In this document: positions 1-9,904 of the stretch, one piece after another
Layout: every line of letters begins with the position of its first letter
Position numbering within the stretch: position 1 is the stretch's first letter
Assembly (NCBI RefSeq): GCF_042453785.1
Contig: NC_091664.1
Location: 1,479,001 to 1,543,000 of the forward strand
Reading direction: 5' to 3'
DNA from: Malus domestica
Taxonomy: Eukaryota > Streptophyta > Magnoliopsida > Rosales > Rosaceae
DNA: 64,000 bases
Program-made: the position numbers and the translations under genes
The notes under the pieces: model-generated
The model's input: only the letters and a program-made list of their open reading frames with translations
Told to the model about the DNA's origin: nothing
Databases searched by the model: none

Positions 1-2
1 TA

Positions 3-1100
3 CAATGGGACGTCTACGTTGGTAGCGCTCTACTGGATATGTACATGAAGTGCGGCTACCATGACGATGCTCGTAAAGTTTTTAAAGAATTGCCGAGTAA
101 AAATGTAGTTTCTTGGAGTGCTTTGATAGCAGGTTATGTGCAGTGTAAGAGATACAAAGATGCATTGCTAGTTTTGAAATACATGCATTCAGAACATGTT
201 AAACCTAACCAATTTACATTGACGAGTGTGCTTACCTCTTGTGCTGACTTAGGGGCACTGGATCAAGGTAGGTCGGTTCATGGCTATATATATAGGCATA
301 AGATACAAGTGAACTCATTACTTGGAACGGCATTAGTAGATATGTACACGAAATGTGGGTGCCTTGGTGAAGGTCTATCCATTTTCCGAAAGTTGCCAAC
401 CAAGGACGTCTTTGCTTGGACCGCCGTAATTAGTGGTTTGGCAATGGGTGGTAATGCTTTAGATGCTTTGAACTTCTTCTCGCGTATGTTACAGAGTGCG
501 GTTCTGCCTAATGAAGTTACATTCATTGCTGTTCTTAGTGCTTGTTCTCATGGAGGTCTTGTAGACGAGGGATGTAAGCTTTTTGGATCGATGAAGGAGG
601 TTTTTCATTTGGAGCCTAATGTAGATCACTATGGTTGCATGGTTGATTTACTCGGAAGGGCTGGGTACTTGGAGGAAGCACGAAAAGTTATCGAGGACAT
701 GCCAATGGTGCCTTCAGCTGGTGTATGGGGAGCTCTGCTCGGTGCCTGTATGATTCATAAGAATTTCGAGCTAGGAGAACTCGTTGGAAATCATCTGATC
801 AAGCTACAGTCCGATCATAGCGGAAGATATGTACTTCTGGCAAACTTGTATTCGACATGGAATAAATGGGAAGCAGCTTCTGGCATAAGGAAGCTCATGA
901 AAGGGAAACGCGTCGAGAAGATAACGGGGTGTAGCTGGATCGAAGTGAATGGTGCAGTTTTCGAGTTTACTGCATTCGACGAATCGCATTCTGAATCGGA
1001 TGATATATATGTGATGTTGGACAACATGTTCTTCCAACTGAAACGGGCTGGTTATGTTCCAGATGCTAACCTATTTGGGTTTGACATTGATGAAAGTTGA
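3..1100 (+). CDS. PLS-class PPR protein with E domain, 5' part outside the window
   Basis: The frame is already open at base 3, so the N-terminus lies before the window; 365 codons are visible. The first about 220 residues are P, L and S type PPR motifs, with typical phrases such as LVDMYTKCG, DVFAWTAVISGLA and LSACSHGGLVDEG. They are followed by an E-type tail (HYGCMVDLLGRAGYLEEA, then VWGALLGACMIHKN and SGRYVLLANLY) ending shortly after AGYVPD. There is no DYW deaminase domain. PLS-E proteins bind organellar RNA and usually act as site-recognition factors in C-to-U editing in mitochondria or chloroplasts; the target cannot be told from this part. No frameshift or stop is seen. It is unrelated in subclass to the RFL PPR cluster further along the window. 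Confidence 0.9.
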   Translation, partial: QWDVYVGSALLDMYMKCGYHDDARKVFKELPSKNVVSWSALIAGYVQCKRYKDALLVLKYMHSEHVKPNQFTLTSVLTSCADLGALDQGRSVHGYIYRHKIQVNSLLGTALVDMYTKCGCLGEGLSIFRKLPTKDVFAWTAVISGLAMGGNALDALNFFSRMLQSAVLPNEVTFIAVLSACSHGGLVDEGCKLFGSMKEVFHLEPNVDHYGCMVDLLGRAGYLEEARKVIEDMPMVPSAGVWGALLGACMIHKNFELGELVGNHLIKLQSDHSGRYVLLANLYSTWNKWEAASGIRKLMKGKRVEKITGCSWIEVNGAVFEFTAFDESHSESDDIYVMLDNMFFQLKRAGYVPDANLFGFDIDES

Positions 1101-2040
1101 CGAGGGTGATCACTGGTCAGATTTGAACTTTTATTGCAGTCAAAATTCAGTGCGAGTTTGATAAGATAAAAGAAAAGGAAAACCAAGGATAAAATCCCTA
1201 TTACTAATTAAGATTAGTAATTAAGGAGCAAAAATGCATGTGCGGTGCTGCGGGTTTTAAAGACCATTTAAGATGATTCTATTGCTTGAATACATGTAGT
1301 TTCATATTCAATTTAACCAAATAACGTTAAAACTGTTTAAAATTCACCAAATAGCGTCGCACACATTTCTAGAGCTTCAACTATGCAAAGTTGAAATTAA
1401 ATTACAAAACAATACCAAAGTTTTAACCAAAAGAAATGTAACAACATTATCATTCATTGTTCAAATGAAAACCCGACAACTTCAAGTATAGCCCTCACAA
1501 ACTTGTACCTAGCTTATATAATAAGAAATGTGACGAGTAATATGTCCTTAAGCAATTTGGGCTAGAAATCAGTTGAGTTTAAGTTGAAATTGGTGGGCAA
1601 AGCATCAACCCGATCCAACCAATACATAATTGTGTTGAAGTCAGTTTAGATTTGGAAGGATTTTTACTTTATTCTAACTAGCTAGGTTGGGTTTGAAATC
1701 GAGTTGGCATGAGCGCCGAGTTGATCTAACCCAAATTGCACCCCTGTACGAGAAGAAAAATGTTGTTGCTTTCTTTTCAAATCCAATAAACGTCAGAGTA
1801 AGATTATCCTCCCTTTTTCTTTCTCCCCTTCTCTCCCTCCTATTTAAACGGTTACGACCAAACGACATCAACATTTTGTTTTGAATTTTTTATAGAGAGA
1901 AAAAGAAAAAAAAAATGAAAGTGTGAGAGGAGAAGAGGGAAGGAGAAGAAAATAGGAGGGGAGATAATCGTATTCCATAAATGTCGGACAACCCAGAAAT
2001 TGGAGTATTTATTTTATTTCCTCTTATATCAATTCTTGAA
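1101..2040. other. Intergenic spacer, no gene seen
   Basis: AT-rich DNA with no ORF that resembles a protein. A purine-rich GA/AG tract lies at about 1890-1970. I see no RNA gene or recognisable repeat here before the split MITE. Confidence 0.5.
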
Positions 2041-2127
2041 GGTGGTATTATCCACACACCAATTTTTACCTCTCACACACCCCTCTCAATTTTCGGCCGT
2101 CGGATCGAATGAACTAAAGATGATCAA
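2041..2127. mobile_element. Left half of a MITE split by a 5-kb insertion
   Basis: The first about 60 bases (GGTGGTATTATCCACACACC then TTTTTACCTCTCACACAC) are an inverted match to bases 7196-7256. The half ends with the 17-mer GAACTAAAGATGATCAA, which recurs at 7179-7195. The simplest reading is one short TIR element of about 150 bp whose two halves were pushed apart by the insertion, with the 17-mer as its target-site duplication. Confidence 0.65.
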
Positions 2128-2757
2128 CAACAACAACAACAACAAAGCCTTTTCCCACTAAGTGGGGTCGGCTATATGAATCCTAGAACGCCATTGTGCT
2201 CGGTTTTGTGTCATGTCCTCCGTTAGATCCAAGTACTCAAGTCTTTTCTTAGGGTCTCTTCCAAAGTTTTCCTAGGTCTTCCTCTACCCCTTCGGCCCTG
2301 AACCTCTGTCCCGTAGTCACATTTTTGAACCGGAGCGTCAGTAGGCCTTCTTTGCACATGTCCAAACCACCGGAACCGATTTTCTCTCATATTTCCTTCA
2401 ATTTCGGCTACTCCTACTTTACCTCGGATATCCTCATTCCCAATCTTATCTTTTCTCGTGTGCCCACACATCCCATGAAGCATCCTCATCTCCGCTACAC
2501 CCATTTTGTGTACGTGTTGATGCTTCACCGCCCAACATTCTATGCCATACAACATCGATGGCCTTATTGCCATCCTATAAAATTTTCCCTTAAGCTTCAG
2601 TGGCCTACGACGGTCACACAACACGCCGGATGCACTCTTACACTTCATCCATCCAGCTTTTATTCTATGGTTGAGATCTCCATCTAATTCTCTGTTCTCT
2701 TGCAAGATAGATCCTAGGTAGCGAAAACGGTCGCTTTTTGTGATATTCGCTAGATTG
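2125..2757 (-). mobile_element. RTE-type non-LTR retrotransposon, 3' fragment 1
   Basis: The minus strand encodes the C-terminal end of a LINE reverse transcriptase ORF (2223 to about 2740): FRYLGS, GWMKCKSASGVLCDRR, LYGIECWAVKHQ, MRMLHGMCGHTRKDKI, FRWFGHVQRRP. This is the usual region downstream of the RT core in plant RTE elements. It is followed in sense direction by a short 3' UTR and a (TTG)n tail, seen on the plus strand as CAA repeats at 2125-2146. The catalytic RT core is absent, so the copy is dead on arrival and strongly 5' truncated. Confidence 0.8.
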
Positions 2758-4212
2758 CTCCAGTCATTAGTGTGGATAAGTATATAAATGGATAGAGATA
2801 GGAAAGCAAACACAAGATGTACGTGGTTCACCCAGATTGGCTACGTCCACGGAATATAGGAGTTCTCATTAATTGTGAAGGGTTTACACAAGTACATAGG
2901 TTCAAGCTCTCCTTTAGTGAGTACAAGTGAATGATTTAGTACAAATGACATTAGGAAATATTGTGAGAGAATGATCTCGTAATCACGAAACTTCTAAGTA
3001 CCAGAGTGTGGTATCGTCTTGACTTGCCTTATCTGTCTCATAGGTAGATGTGGCATCTTCTCTGGAAGTACTCTTCCTCCATCCAGGGGTGGTATCTTTA
3101 ACTGGTGGAGATGCACAAGGTAATGTATCAATTTCACTTGAAGCTTACTTGTAGTTTCAGGCTTGGTCAAGCGCGATACAAACCATGTAGTAGGAGTCCC
3201 CCAAGTCGCCGAGCTAGGGGATTTGCTGAAAGAGGTGACAGACAAGGTAAGCAATCAGAGCTCCGACTGATTGTTCACATTCTCCCTATCTTGCAGGCAG
3301 CATGAAGGATAAAGAGAAGAAAAATGAGAAGAGATGATATGAGATACTTTTGCTTTTGAAGAATTAACTTTCCACAGGCTTATTCTTGAACTGGGCTGGA
3401 GGGTTTTCTGGTTTCCTCCAGAGTATAAGGCCGACTGAAGAATTTGAGGGTCAAAACAAGTCCATCAAATCTAGAGTACGTTCGACCTTGATGATATGGG
3501 ATACTTTTGCTTTTGACAGAGTAGTGGATGTATCGGCACGTGTGCTGTTACGCTTGTCTCCACATGCTTCCTTGTATCCTTCTCACTTGCCCTATCTGTT
3601 CCTCAGGCAGATGCGGTATCTTCCCTGGAAGCATAAGATGTTGAAGATGAGTACTCGAGAGTAATGCCAGGTAAGTAATCAGGTAAGGGGTTCCAGGCAG
3701 TCAGTTCCTGGCTTGAAGCTTGATTCCAAGTGCTGACTGATTACTCTTTTTCTCCTTGTCTTGCAGGTAAGAACAAGGCCAAAGGAAAAGACAGGGAAAA
3801 AGCATGATATGAGATACTCTTGCTTTTAACCCTGATGATATGAGATATTCTTGCTCTAGTATAACTTGTTTGCAGAGGTATTATCGGGGGGAAAGAAAGC
3901 TGAATATTTCGAAAGGCTTCGTTGGGAGTGCCCTCTCAGATAAGAGGAAGGGTTGAGCATTTTTGCAGGTCTACCTGTCCGTTGGGGATAGAGGTCGACA
4001 TATATAGGAGTCTCCCTAACATCAAGTAATAATGCTATTCCTTTACCCTGCTTGGTCATAACACGGTAGTGGGAGCTGCCAGCTTCACATGTTTTAACTA
4101 TGTCAGAGCACTTTGAAAAAGTGGTCTGTGGTATCTGGAAAGCTGATGTTGCGTGTGAAGATTACAGACAAGCTTTATCCACGGAGATCCAGCTCTTGAA
4201 GTTGGGAAAGTG

Positions 4213-4440
4213 GTGCCTCTTCGGTTTTCGAACAAGCAATCCTGTCGGGGATCTGGCTCTCGAGATTCGGAGAACGATGCCTCTTCGATTTTTGAGAAAG
4301 CAATCCTGTTGGGGGTCTGGCTCTCGAGATTCGGAGAGCGGTGTCTCTTCGATTTTTGAGAAAGTAATCATGTTGGGAGTCTGGCTCTCGAGATTCGGAG
4401 GACGGTGCCTCTTCGATTTTGGAGCAAGCAATCTTGTTGG
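4213..4440. repeat. Tandem array, about 60-bp unit, in the LARD-like element
   Basis: About four imperfect copies of a unit of roughly 60 bp with the core TCTGGCTCTCGAGATTCGGA followed by GCCTCTTCGATTTTTGAGAA. Each unit differs from its neighbour by a few bases. The array runs directly into the longer 217-bp array. Confidence 0.75.
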
Positions 4441-5000
4441 GAGTGTTTTCTCGAATGTGAGTAAAGGTTGGGCATGTTTGCTGGTCTACCTTGCCACGAA
4501 GCACAGAGGTTGACGCAGGACTTTCCAATTATCCAGCAGTGGTACTGTTCATTTACCCTCTTTTCGATTTTTGAGAAAGTAATCATGTTGGGAGTCTGGC
4601 TCTCGAGATTCGGAGGGCGGTGCCTCTTCGATTTTGGAGCAAGCAATCTTGTTGGGAGTGTTTTCTCGAATGTGAGTAAAGGTTGGGCATGTTTGCTAGT
4701 CTACCTTGCCACAAAGCACATAGGTTGACACACAGGGACTTTCCAATTATCCAGCAGTGGTACTGTTCCTTTACCCTCTGTTCGATTTTTGAGAAAGTAA
4801 TCATGTTGGGAGTCTGGCTCTCGAGATTCGGAGGGCGGTGCCTCTTCGATTTTGGAGCAAGCAATCTTGTTGGGAGTGTTTTCTCGAATGTGAGTAAAGG
4901 TTGGGTATGTTTGCTAGTCTACCTTGCCACGAAGCACAAAAGTTGACACACCGGGACTTTCCAATTATCCAGCAGTGGTACTGTTCCTTTACCCTTGTGG
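4349..5000. repeat. Tandem array, about 217-bp unit, three copies
   Basis: Three near-identical units start at about 4349, 4565 and 4783. Each contains GAGAAAGTAATCATGTTGGG, then TTGGAGCAAGCAATCTTGTT, then GGACTTTCCAATTATCCAGC and GTACTGTTC(A/C)TTTACCCTC. The unit carries one of the 60-bp motifs, so this is a higher-order repeat built on the shorter array. The ORFs that run through it on both strands are by-products of the repeat. Confidence 0.8.
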
Positions 5001-5304
5001 GTAATAATATGGTAGCTAGACCTTCAAAATTTATGTGTGTAAACTTTGTTAGTGTTGTTTCTTTGCTATTCTTTTACCCTTCTTGGTCAGAGCGATGTAG
5101 TGGGAGCTGCAAGCTTCACGTGTCTCAACTTTGTCAGAGAACTTTGGCAAAGTTATCTGTCGTACCCATGAGCTACTGTTGCGTGTGGGAAGTGGGTGAT
5201 TGAACAGTACGATTCATGTGCTTTCTACTTCACCAGAAATCTTCGACAGAATACCCATAATTTCCGCAAAGCTGAGTGTGCGTGTGACAGGTGCTGACAA
5301 GGCT

Positions 5305-5545
5305 GGAAAAGTACGTGCCTCTTCGATTTCTGAGATCGGCCCTCGTGGTCTCTGAGCAGCCTAACTTTTGAGAAAGCAAGCCTCTTCGATTTCTGAGATC
5401 GGCCTTCGTGGTCTTTGAGCAGCCCAACTTTTGAGAAAGCAAACGCCTCTTCGATTTCTGAGATCGACCCTCGTGGTCTCTGAGCAGCCCAGCTTTTGAG
5501 AAAGCAAACGCCTCTTCGATTTATGAGCAGGCGCCTCTTTGATTT
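5305..5545. repeat. Tandem array, about 65-bp unit
   Basis: Three to four copies of GCCTCTTCGATTTCTGAGAT followed by CGTGGTCTCTGAGCAGC and CTTTTGAGAAAGCAA. It shares the GCCTCTTCGATTT core with the upstream arrays, which suggests one common origin. Confidence 0.75.
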
Positions 5546-5688
5546 CTGAAGCTTCGTCGAGTGCAGATTTTTATAGGGGCTGGCATTAAGTTCCAAAGCA
5601 CACTTGAATCTCTACCAGTAGAAGCTCCATTCTTGCACTTCTAAGATCTTGATTTTTCCGACCTCTTCTCTCTTCAACACCTTTGAAA

Positions 5689-6363
5689 ATGTCTGGCCCT
5701 TCCGACCGTCGTTTTGACTTGAACTTTGTTGAAGAGGCAGCCCCGCCTTCTCCAGACAACATATGGCGCCCATCCTTCGTCTCCCCTACTGGTCCTTTTA
5801 CCGTTGGGGATTCCGTGATGAAGAATGATATGACCGCTGCGGTAGTGGCCAGGAACCTTCTCACTCCCAAAGATAACAGACTACTTTCCAAACGGTCTGA
5901 TGAGTTGGCTGTTAAGGATTCTCTGGCTCTCATTGTTCAGTGTGCAGGTTCTATGTCTAATATGGCCCAACGCCTATTTGCTCGAACCCGCCAAGTTGAA
6001 TCATTGGCGGCTGAAGTGATGAGTCTCAAACAGGAGATTAGAGGGCTCAAGCATGAGAATAAACAGTTGCACCGTTTCGCACATGACATAGCTACAAACA
6101 TGAAGAGGAAGCTTGACCAGATGAAGGAATCTGATGGTCAGGTTTTACTTGATCATCAGAGATTTGTGGGTTTGTTCCAAATGCATTTATTGCCTTCGTC
6201 TTCTGGGGCTGTACCGCGTAATGAAGCTCCAAATGATCAACCTCTGATGCCTCCTCCTTCTAGGGTTCTGTCCAGTACTGAGGCTCCGAATGATCCCCCT
6301 CCGGTGCCTTCTCTTTCTGGGGCTCTACCGACTGCTGAGACTTCTCCTAAGCAACCTTTGTGA
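5689..6363 (+). CDS. LARD-associated coiled-coil protein, 224 aa, function unknown
   Basis: The first in-frame ATG is at 5689 (MSGPSDRRFDLN). Residues about 45-85 include KNDMTAAVVARNLLTPKDN. Residues about 95-150 are a strong heptad-type coiled coil (RQVESLAAEVMSLKQEIRGL, then KHENKQLHRFA). The C-terminal about 55 residues are a proline/serine-rich tail with three repeats of SS-GA-P-EAPNDPP type. I recall the same protein being annotated many times as uncharacterised in apple-type genomes, which fits a repeat-borne gene. It is not a gag, protease or polymerase that I recognise. A poly(A)-signal-like AATAAA lies about 70 bases after the stop. The frame is intact, so the copy may be translated. 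Confidence 0.65.
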   Translation: MSGPSDRRFDLNFVEEAAPPSPDNIWRPSFVSPTGPFTVGDSVMKNDMTAAVVARNLLTPKDNRLLSKRSDELAVKDSLALIVQCAGSMSNMAQRLFARTRQVESLAAEVMSLKQEIRGLKHENKQLHRFAHDIATNMKRKLDQMKESDGQVLLDHQRFVGLFQMHLLPSSSGAVPRNEAPNDQPLMPPPSRVLSSTEAPNDPPPVPSLSGALPTAETSPKQPL

Positions 6364-6627
6364 AGGCTCCCTCTTGTGTTGTTTATTTTGACTCATGTAT
6401 ATGTACATATTTGTACCTTATCGGGGATATCAATAAATAAGCTTTCCTTTATTTCAACGTATTGTGTTAAATACACCAAAGCCTTCTTCGCTAAGTTCTT
6501 TGAATTTTCTTTTGTTGAAGCTTGTATGTTGAAGCTTTGTGAGTGGAGCATGTAGGTTGAGGTAGTGTTCCCTTAATTTCCCGAGTGAGGAAAACTTCTC
6601 GGTTGGAGACTTGGAAAATCCAAGTCA

Positions 6628-7178
6628 CTGAGTGGGATCGGCTATAAGAATCTTAGAACACCATTGTGTTATGTCCTGTGTCATGTCCTCCGTTAGATCC
6701 AAGTACTCTAAGTCTTTTCTTAGGGTCACTTCCAAAGTTTTCCTAGGTCTTCCTCTACCCCTTCGGCCCTGAACCTCTGTCCCATAGTCGCATCTTCTAA
6801 TCGGAGCGTCAGTAGGCCTTCTTTGCACATGTCTAAACCACCGTAACCGATTTTCTCTCATCTTTCCTTCAATTTCGGCTACTCCTACTTTACCCCGGAT
6901 ATCCTCATTCCTAATCTTATCCTTTCTCGTGTGCCCACACATCCAACGAAGCATTCTCATCTCCGCTACACCCATTTTGTGTACATGTTGATGCTTCACC
7001 GCCCAACATTTTGTGCCATACAGCATCGCCGGCCTTATTGCCGTCCTATAAAATTTTCCCTTGAGCTTCAGTGGCATAAGGCGGTCACACAACACGCCGG
7101 GTGCACTCTTCCACTTCATCCATCCAGCTTGTATTCTATGGTTGAGATCTCCATCTAATTCTCCATTCTTTTGCAAGA
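6628..7178 (-). mobile_element. RTE-type LINE, 3' fragment 2
   Basis: This is nearly the same minus-strand coding stretch as in fragment 1 (LNHRIQAGWMKWKSAPGVLC, then RMLRWMCGHTRKDKIRNEDI and RGRGRPRKTLE). Its 5' truncation point is TTGCAAGA at 7171-7178, directly against the 17-bp direct repeat. Its 3' side stops near GAGTGGGATCGGC at 6628 without the 3' UTR end and CAA tail that fragment 1 has. The two fragments overlap in content, so they are not simply the two ends of one element. Confidence 0.75.
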
Positions 7179-7256
7179 GAACTAAAGATGATCAATGGAC
7201 AAAAATTAATAAGAGTGTGTGAGAGGTAAAAAAAAAACGTGAATAGCACTACCCAT
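7179..7256. mobile_element. Right half of the split MITE
   Basis: It begins with the second copy of GAACTAAAGATGATCAA and continues into GTGTGTGAGAGGTAAAAA and GTGAATAGCACTACCC, an inverted match to the terminal repeat at 2041. Confidence 0.65.
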
Positions 7257-7379
7257 CCTGAATGACATGGAGACTTAGCACCATCTCACAAGGCCCAGCC
7301 CAAGCCCAAATTGTTTGGGCTTTATGTGTCGATAAAAAAAAGGAGCCGATCCAAATGGGTCGTTAGAGAATCCAAATTC

Positions 7380-8472
7380 AAAAGTGCAGCAGAGCGTCAC
7401 AAGGAATGCGCTGAAGAGCGGGAAGAAGAAAACAGGAAAGAAATGATAAGACGCTGAAACGGAAACCCAAAAAAAATTCCCAAAAAAAACTGTTCGAACA
7501 GAAAACGAAGCAATTAATTAATTAAATAAAAAAATAAAAGAGGAAGAGAAAGAGGAAGAGAAGAGAAGAGGAGAGTGAGTGAGCGATTAAGCGTAAATCT
7601 GTATGTAAACATTGATTTTGTTTCCTAAATAAGTTATTGGGTTTTTGAATTCCAAGAAATAGTTTGCTCAATAAATTCAATGACCCGTCTTTCTTCCAGA
7701 TTCACCGTTTCTCTCTCTACCTTGCCTTTCTCTCTCTACAGACCACAGGTATGCCTTCTTCTTCTTCTTCTTGTTTCTCTTCTATGTATTTGAGGGGAGG
7801 ATTTTGGATTCTGGGTTTTGATTTTATTCGCTGTTTAATCTATTTTTTTTTATTTTTTATTCTCCATTTATGTGTTTTTTTTTTACTGGGTTTACTACAA
7901 TTTATGTGTTTTTGTTCTATATTTAGTCTGTTTGATTCAGGGTTTATGAAGAATTGACGCAAAACCGAGCTCAGTAGCGTTGTAGAATTCATAGAGCCAG
8001 CCCCAATCACTGGGATAAGGTTCGGTTGTTATTGTTGTATTAGTCTGTTTAATGTTTATTTGAGGACGAAGAGAAATTGAAACCAGGGAACATGCTGTCT
8101 TTAACTTTTGAATGCTTTCTGATTAAATTTGTTAAAGAATTTTATGATGCTTTTAATTAGAATTTGTTGTAATTTTCAAGACCGATGTTTGAGACCCCTT
8201 TTTCTGTTTTTTTTTCAATGGTAATTTCAAAACGAGAAATTGAGCACCAAATTGAAGAACATAATAACGAACCGGATAGAAAGCGAAAATCTATTTATTT
8301 TGAAATATATTTCTAGTAATTAGATGAACTATCATGGGGAAATTTGATCGTAATCTCAGAATTGGTCATCTTTCGTTTCTGTTTTTTTATTCGAGCGATA
8401 TTCTTATATTAGTATGTGTTTTATGAATGTTAGGGTGTGAATTGAAGACTAGTGATATATCAGCCTGTCAGC
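7380..8472 (+). promoter_or_regulatory. Probable promoter, leader exon and leader intron of the RING gene
   Basis: A GA-rich stretch at 7520-7580 is followed by a CT-rich leader at 7690-7750. A likely donor (CACAG/GTATGC) is at about 7747 and a likely acceptor (ATATCAG/CCTG) lies just before the ATG at 8473. The T-rich sequence between looks like an intron. Inferred from sequence context only. Confidence 0.4.
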
Positions 8473-9770
8473 ATGAGTACACAAGGATCTAGTGCATATC
8501 GACAATGGAATCTAAGAGATGCTCAAAGGGGAGGCATGAGAGATTTGGACCTCAATTATCCGCCTCCTCGCGAGAACATGGCTCCGACTGGTCCATTGCG
8601 AATACAAGCTCAAGGAAGTGGACATTCTCAAGGACAAGCAACAACCGTTGCGGATCTTGTTGATGATGATGATGTTGTTGTAATATCACCAAGGAAGTTT
8701 GAAGAAGTATGATTTTAAATTTGAAGAAGTATGAATTTTATCTTTAACATTACATCTTATACAAAAACGTTTAGAGTTGATTTCGATTATCTTGTATGTG
8801 TGAAATAATGTAGGCGAGGAATAATGCTCGAAGAAATCATTCTCGAAGAAACGGTAGAGTCATAGAAGGTTTTTCTGAAGGTGAAAATTCTTAATAGTTC
8901 TCTTATGTATGTTGTATTTTGCCTTGTGCTTGCAATTCTTACATTATCCAAGCATAAAAAGTTCAGTTACAATTCGCTATTTCTTTACATATATTTAAGA
9001 TTTATGCCTTGTTAGGTATCTTGCTTCTGATATTTGTAAATTTTTAGTTAGGGTTCATACCCAGTTCCGCAACAATGAATGATGTTTGATGTACCATCCA
9101 AAGTTCGTTATGTCTTATTTAAGTTTGCTTGGTTGCACTGACCTACTGATAATATACTATCGACAGAATTGACAAATTGGTGCCAACTTGGAGATCTTGG
9201 AGCTTTCAACTGGGAGCTTTCCTTCAATTTCGATTTCATCAACAAAGCAGAGGATACTGTTAGAAGCCTCCCTCATTTATTTCGATGCTATTTCTGTGAT
9301 TTCTGATATTCATTTCTTTTGTTATGTTTATTTAGTTTAGCATATTGAACACTTGTGCTGGACATATATCATAGAAGTATAATACAAATGACTGATTCAT
9401 CGGACTAGTCCAGATTATGTTGTATGACTTATCGTTTTTAAGAGCTCATGTTTATGAGTTCTATTATCCAACCACCAGATTGGTTTAAGTTTCTGGAACT
9501 AACCTTGGAAGTTTCTGATGGCAGATACATAGCGTTTCAGTGACTCCAGTAGCGCCCCAGACCCAGAGTGTGCCCCCGCCAGAGGCACCTACTTTCACTT
9601 GTGCAATATGCATGGGCCAGTTGATTGAAGAAACGTCAACAAAGTGTGGTCACATCTTCTGCAAGGAGTGCATTGACACAGCCATAGCTACTCAACACAA
9701 ATGCCCTACCTGCAGGCATAAACTTAGAAAGCGAGACACCATCAGGGTCTACCTTCCAAGCAGCAGTTAA
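8473..9770 (+). CDS. Small C3HC4 RING-finger protein, RNF4-like E3 ubiquitin ligase
   Basis: The coding exons I place are 8473-8706, 8814-8880, 9167-9258 and 9525-9770. All have GT/AG ends, phases match, and the total is 212 codons plus stop. The N-terminus has a conserved acidic patch (DLVDDDDVVVISPR), as in plant RNF4-like proteins where it can act in SUMO or protein contact. The C-terminal exon holds the RING: CAIC, then CGHIFCKECI, then CPTCR, and ends in IRVYLPSSS. RING proteins of this kind pass ubiquitin from an E2 to a target, often in the nucleus. Exon 3 is the least certain; its donor (ACT/GTTAGA) is weak. A pyrimidine-rich 5' leader from about 7560, with a probable leader intron (donor ACAG/GTATGC near 7747), precedes the start. 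Confidence 0.75.
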
Positions 9771-9877
9771 ATGGATTTTGTACCTCCTAGCAGCGGAATT
9801 TTAGAGGTGGTGCAACTGTTCTTGTTTTTCTCAGTTTTGGTACAAAATCTCATTGATCAAAATGCTTTTGTTTTGTA

Positions 9878-9904
9878 ATCTCTCTCTCTCTCTCTCTCTC
9901 TCTA
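9878..9904. repeat. (CT)n microsatellite
   Basis: An uninterrupted CT run of about 13 units lies in the 3' flank of the RING gene. Confidence 0.9.

Larger units (their letters stand above)
2758..6627 (+). mobile_element. LARD-like (large non-autonomous) retroelement
   Basis: This block lies between two RTE fragments. Its left part (GTACGTGGTTCACCCAGATT at about 2819 and following) looks to me like an LTR-type sequence common in apple-family genomes. The middle holds several tandem arrays (4213-5540), and the 3' part holds a 224-codon ORF (5689-6363). No reverse transcriptase, integrase or protease is visible, hence the non-autonomous call. I could not define a matching LTR pair by eye, so the exact ends and the LTR class are inferred. 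Confidence 0.5.

Noticed and set aside
1674..1884. Two overlapping ORFs of 65-66 codons on opposite strands
   Set aside because: Purine/pyrimidine-rich sequence gives open frames on both strands; no conserved features.
4100..5203. Several overlapping ORFs of 80-140 codons on both strands
   Set aside because: They repeat with the 60- and 217-bp units and have no conserved domain; they are shadows of the tandem arrays.
7664..7957. 97-codon hydrophobic ORF before the RING gene
   Set aside because: Lies in the CT-rich leader and T-rich probable leader intron; no homology.
9878..9904. Possible CRISPR or regulatory array
   Set aside because: A simple CT microsatellite; this is eukaryotic DNA and no spacer structure exists anywhere in the window.
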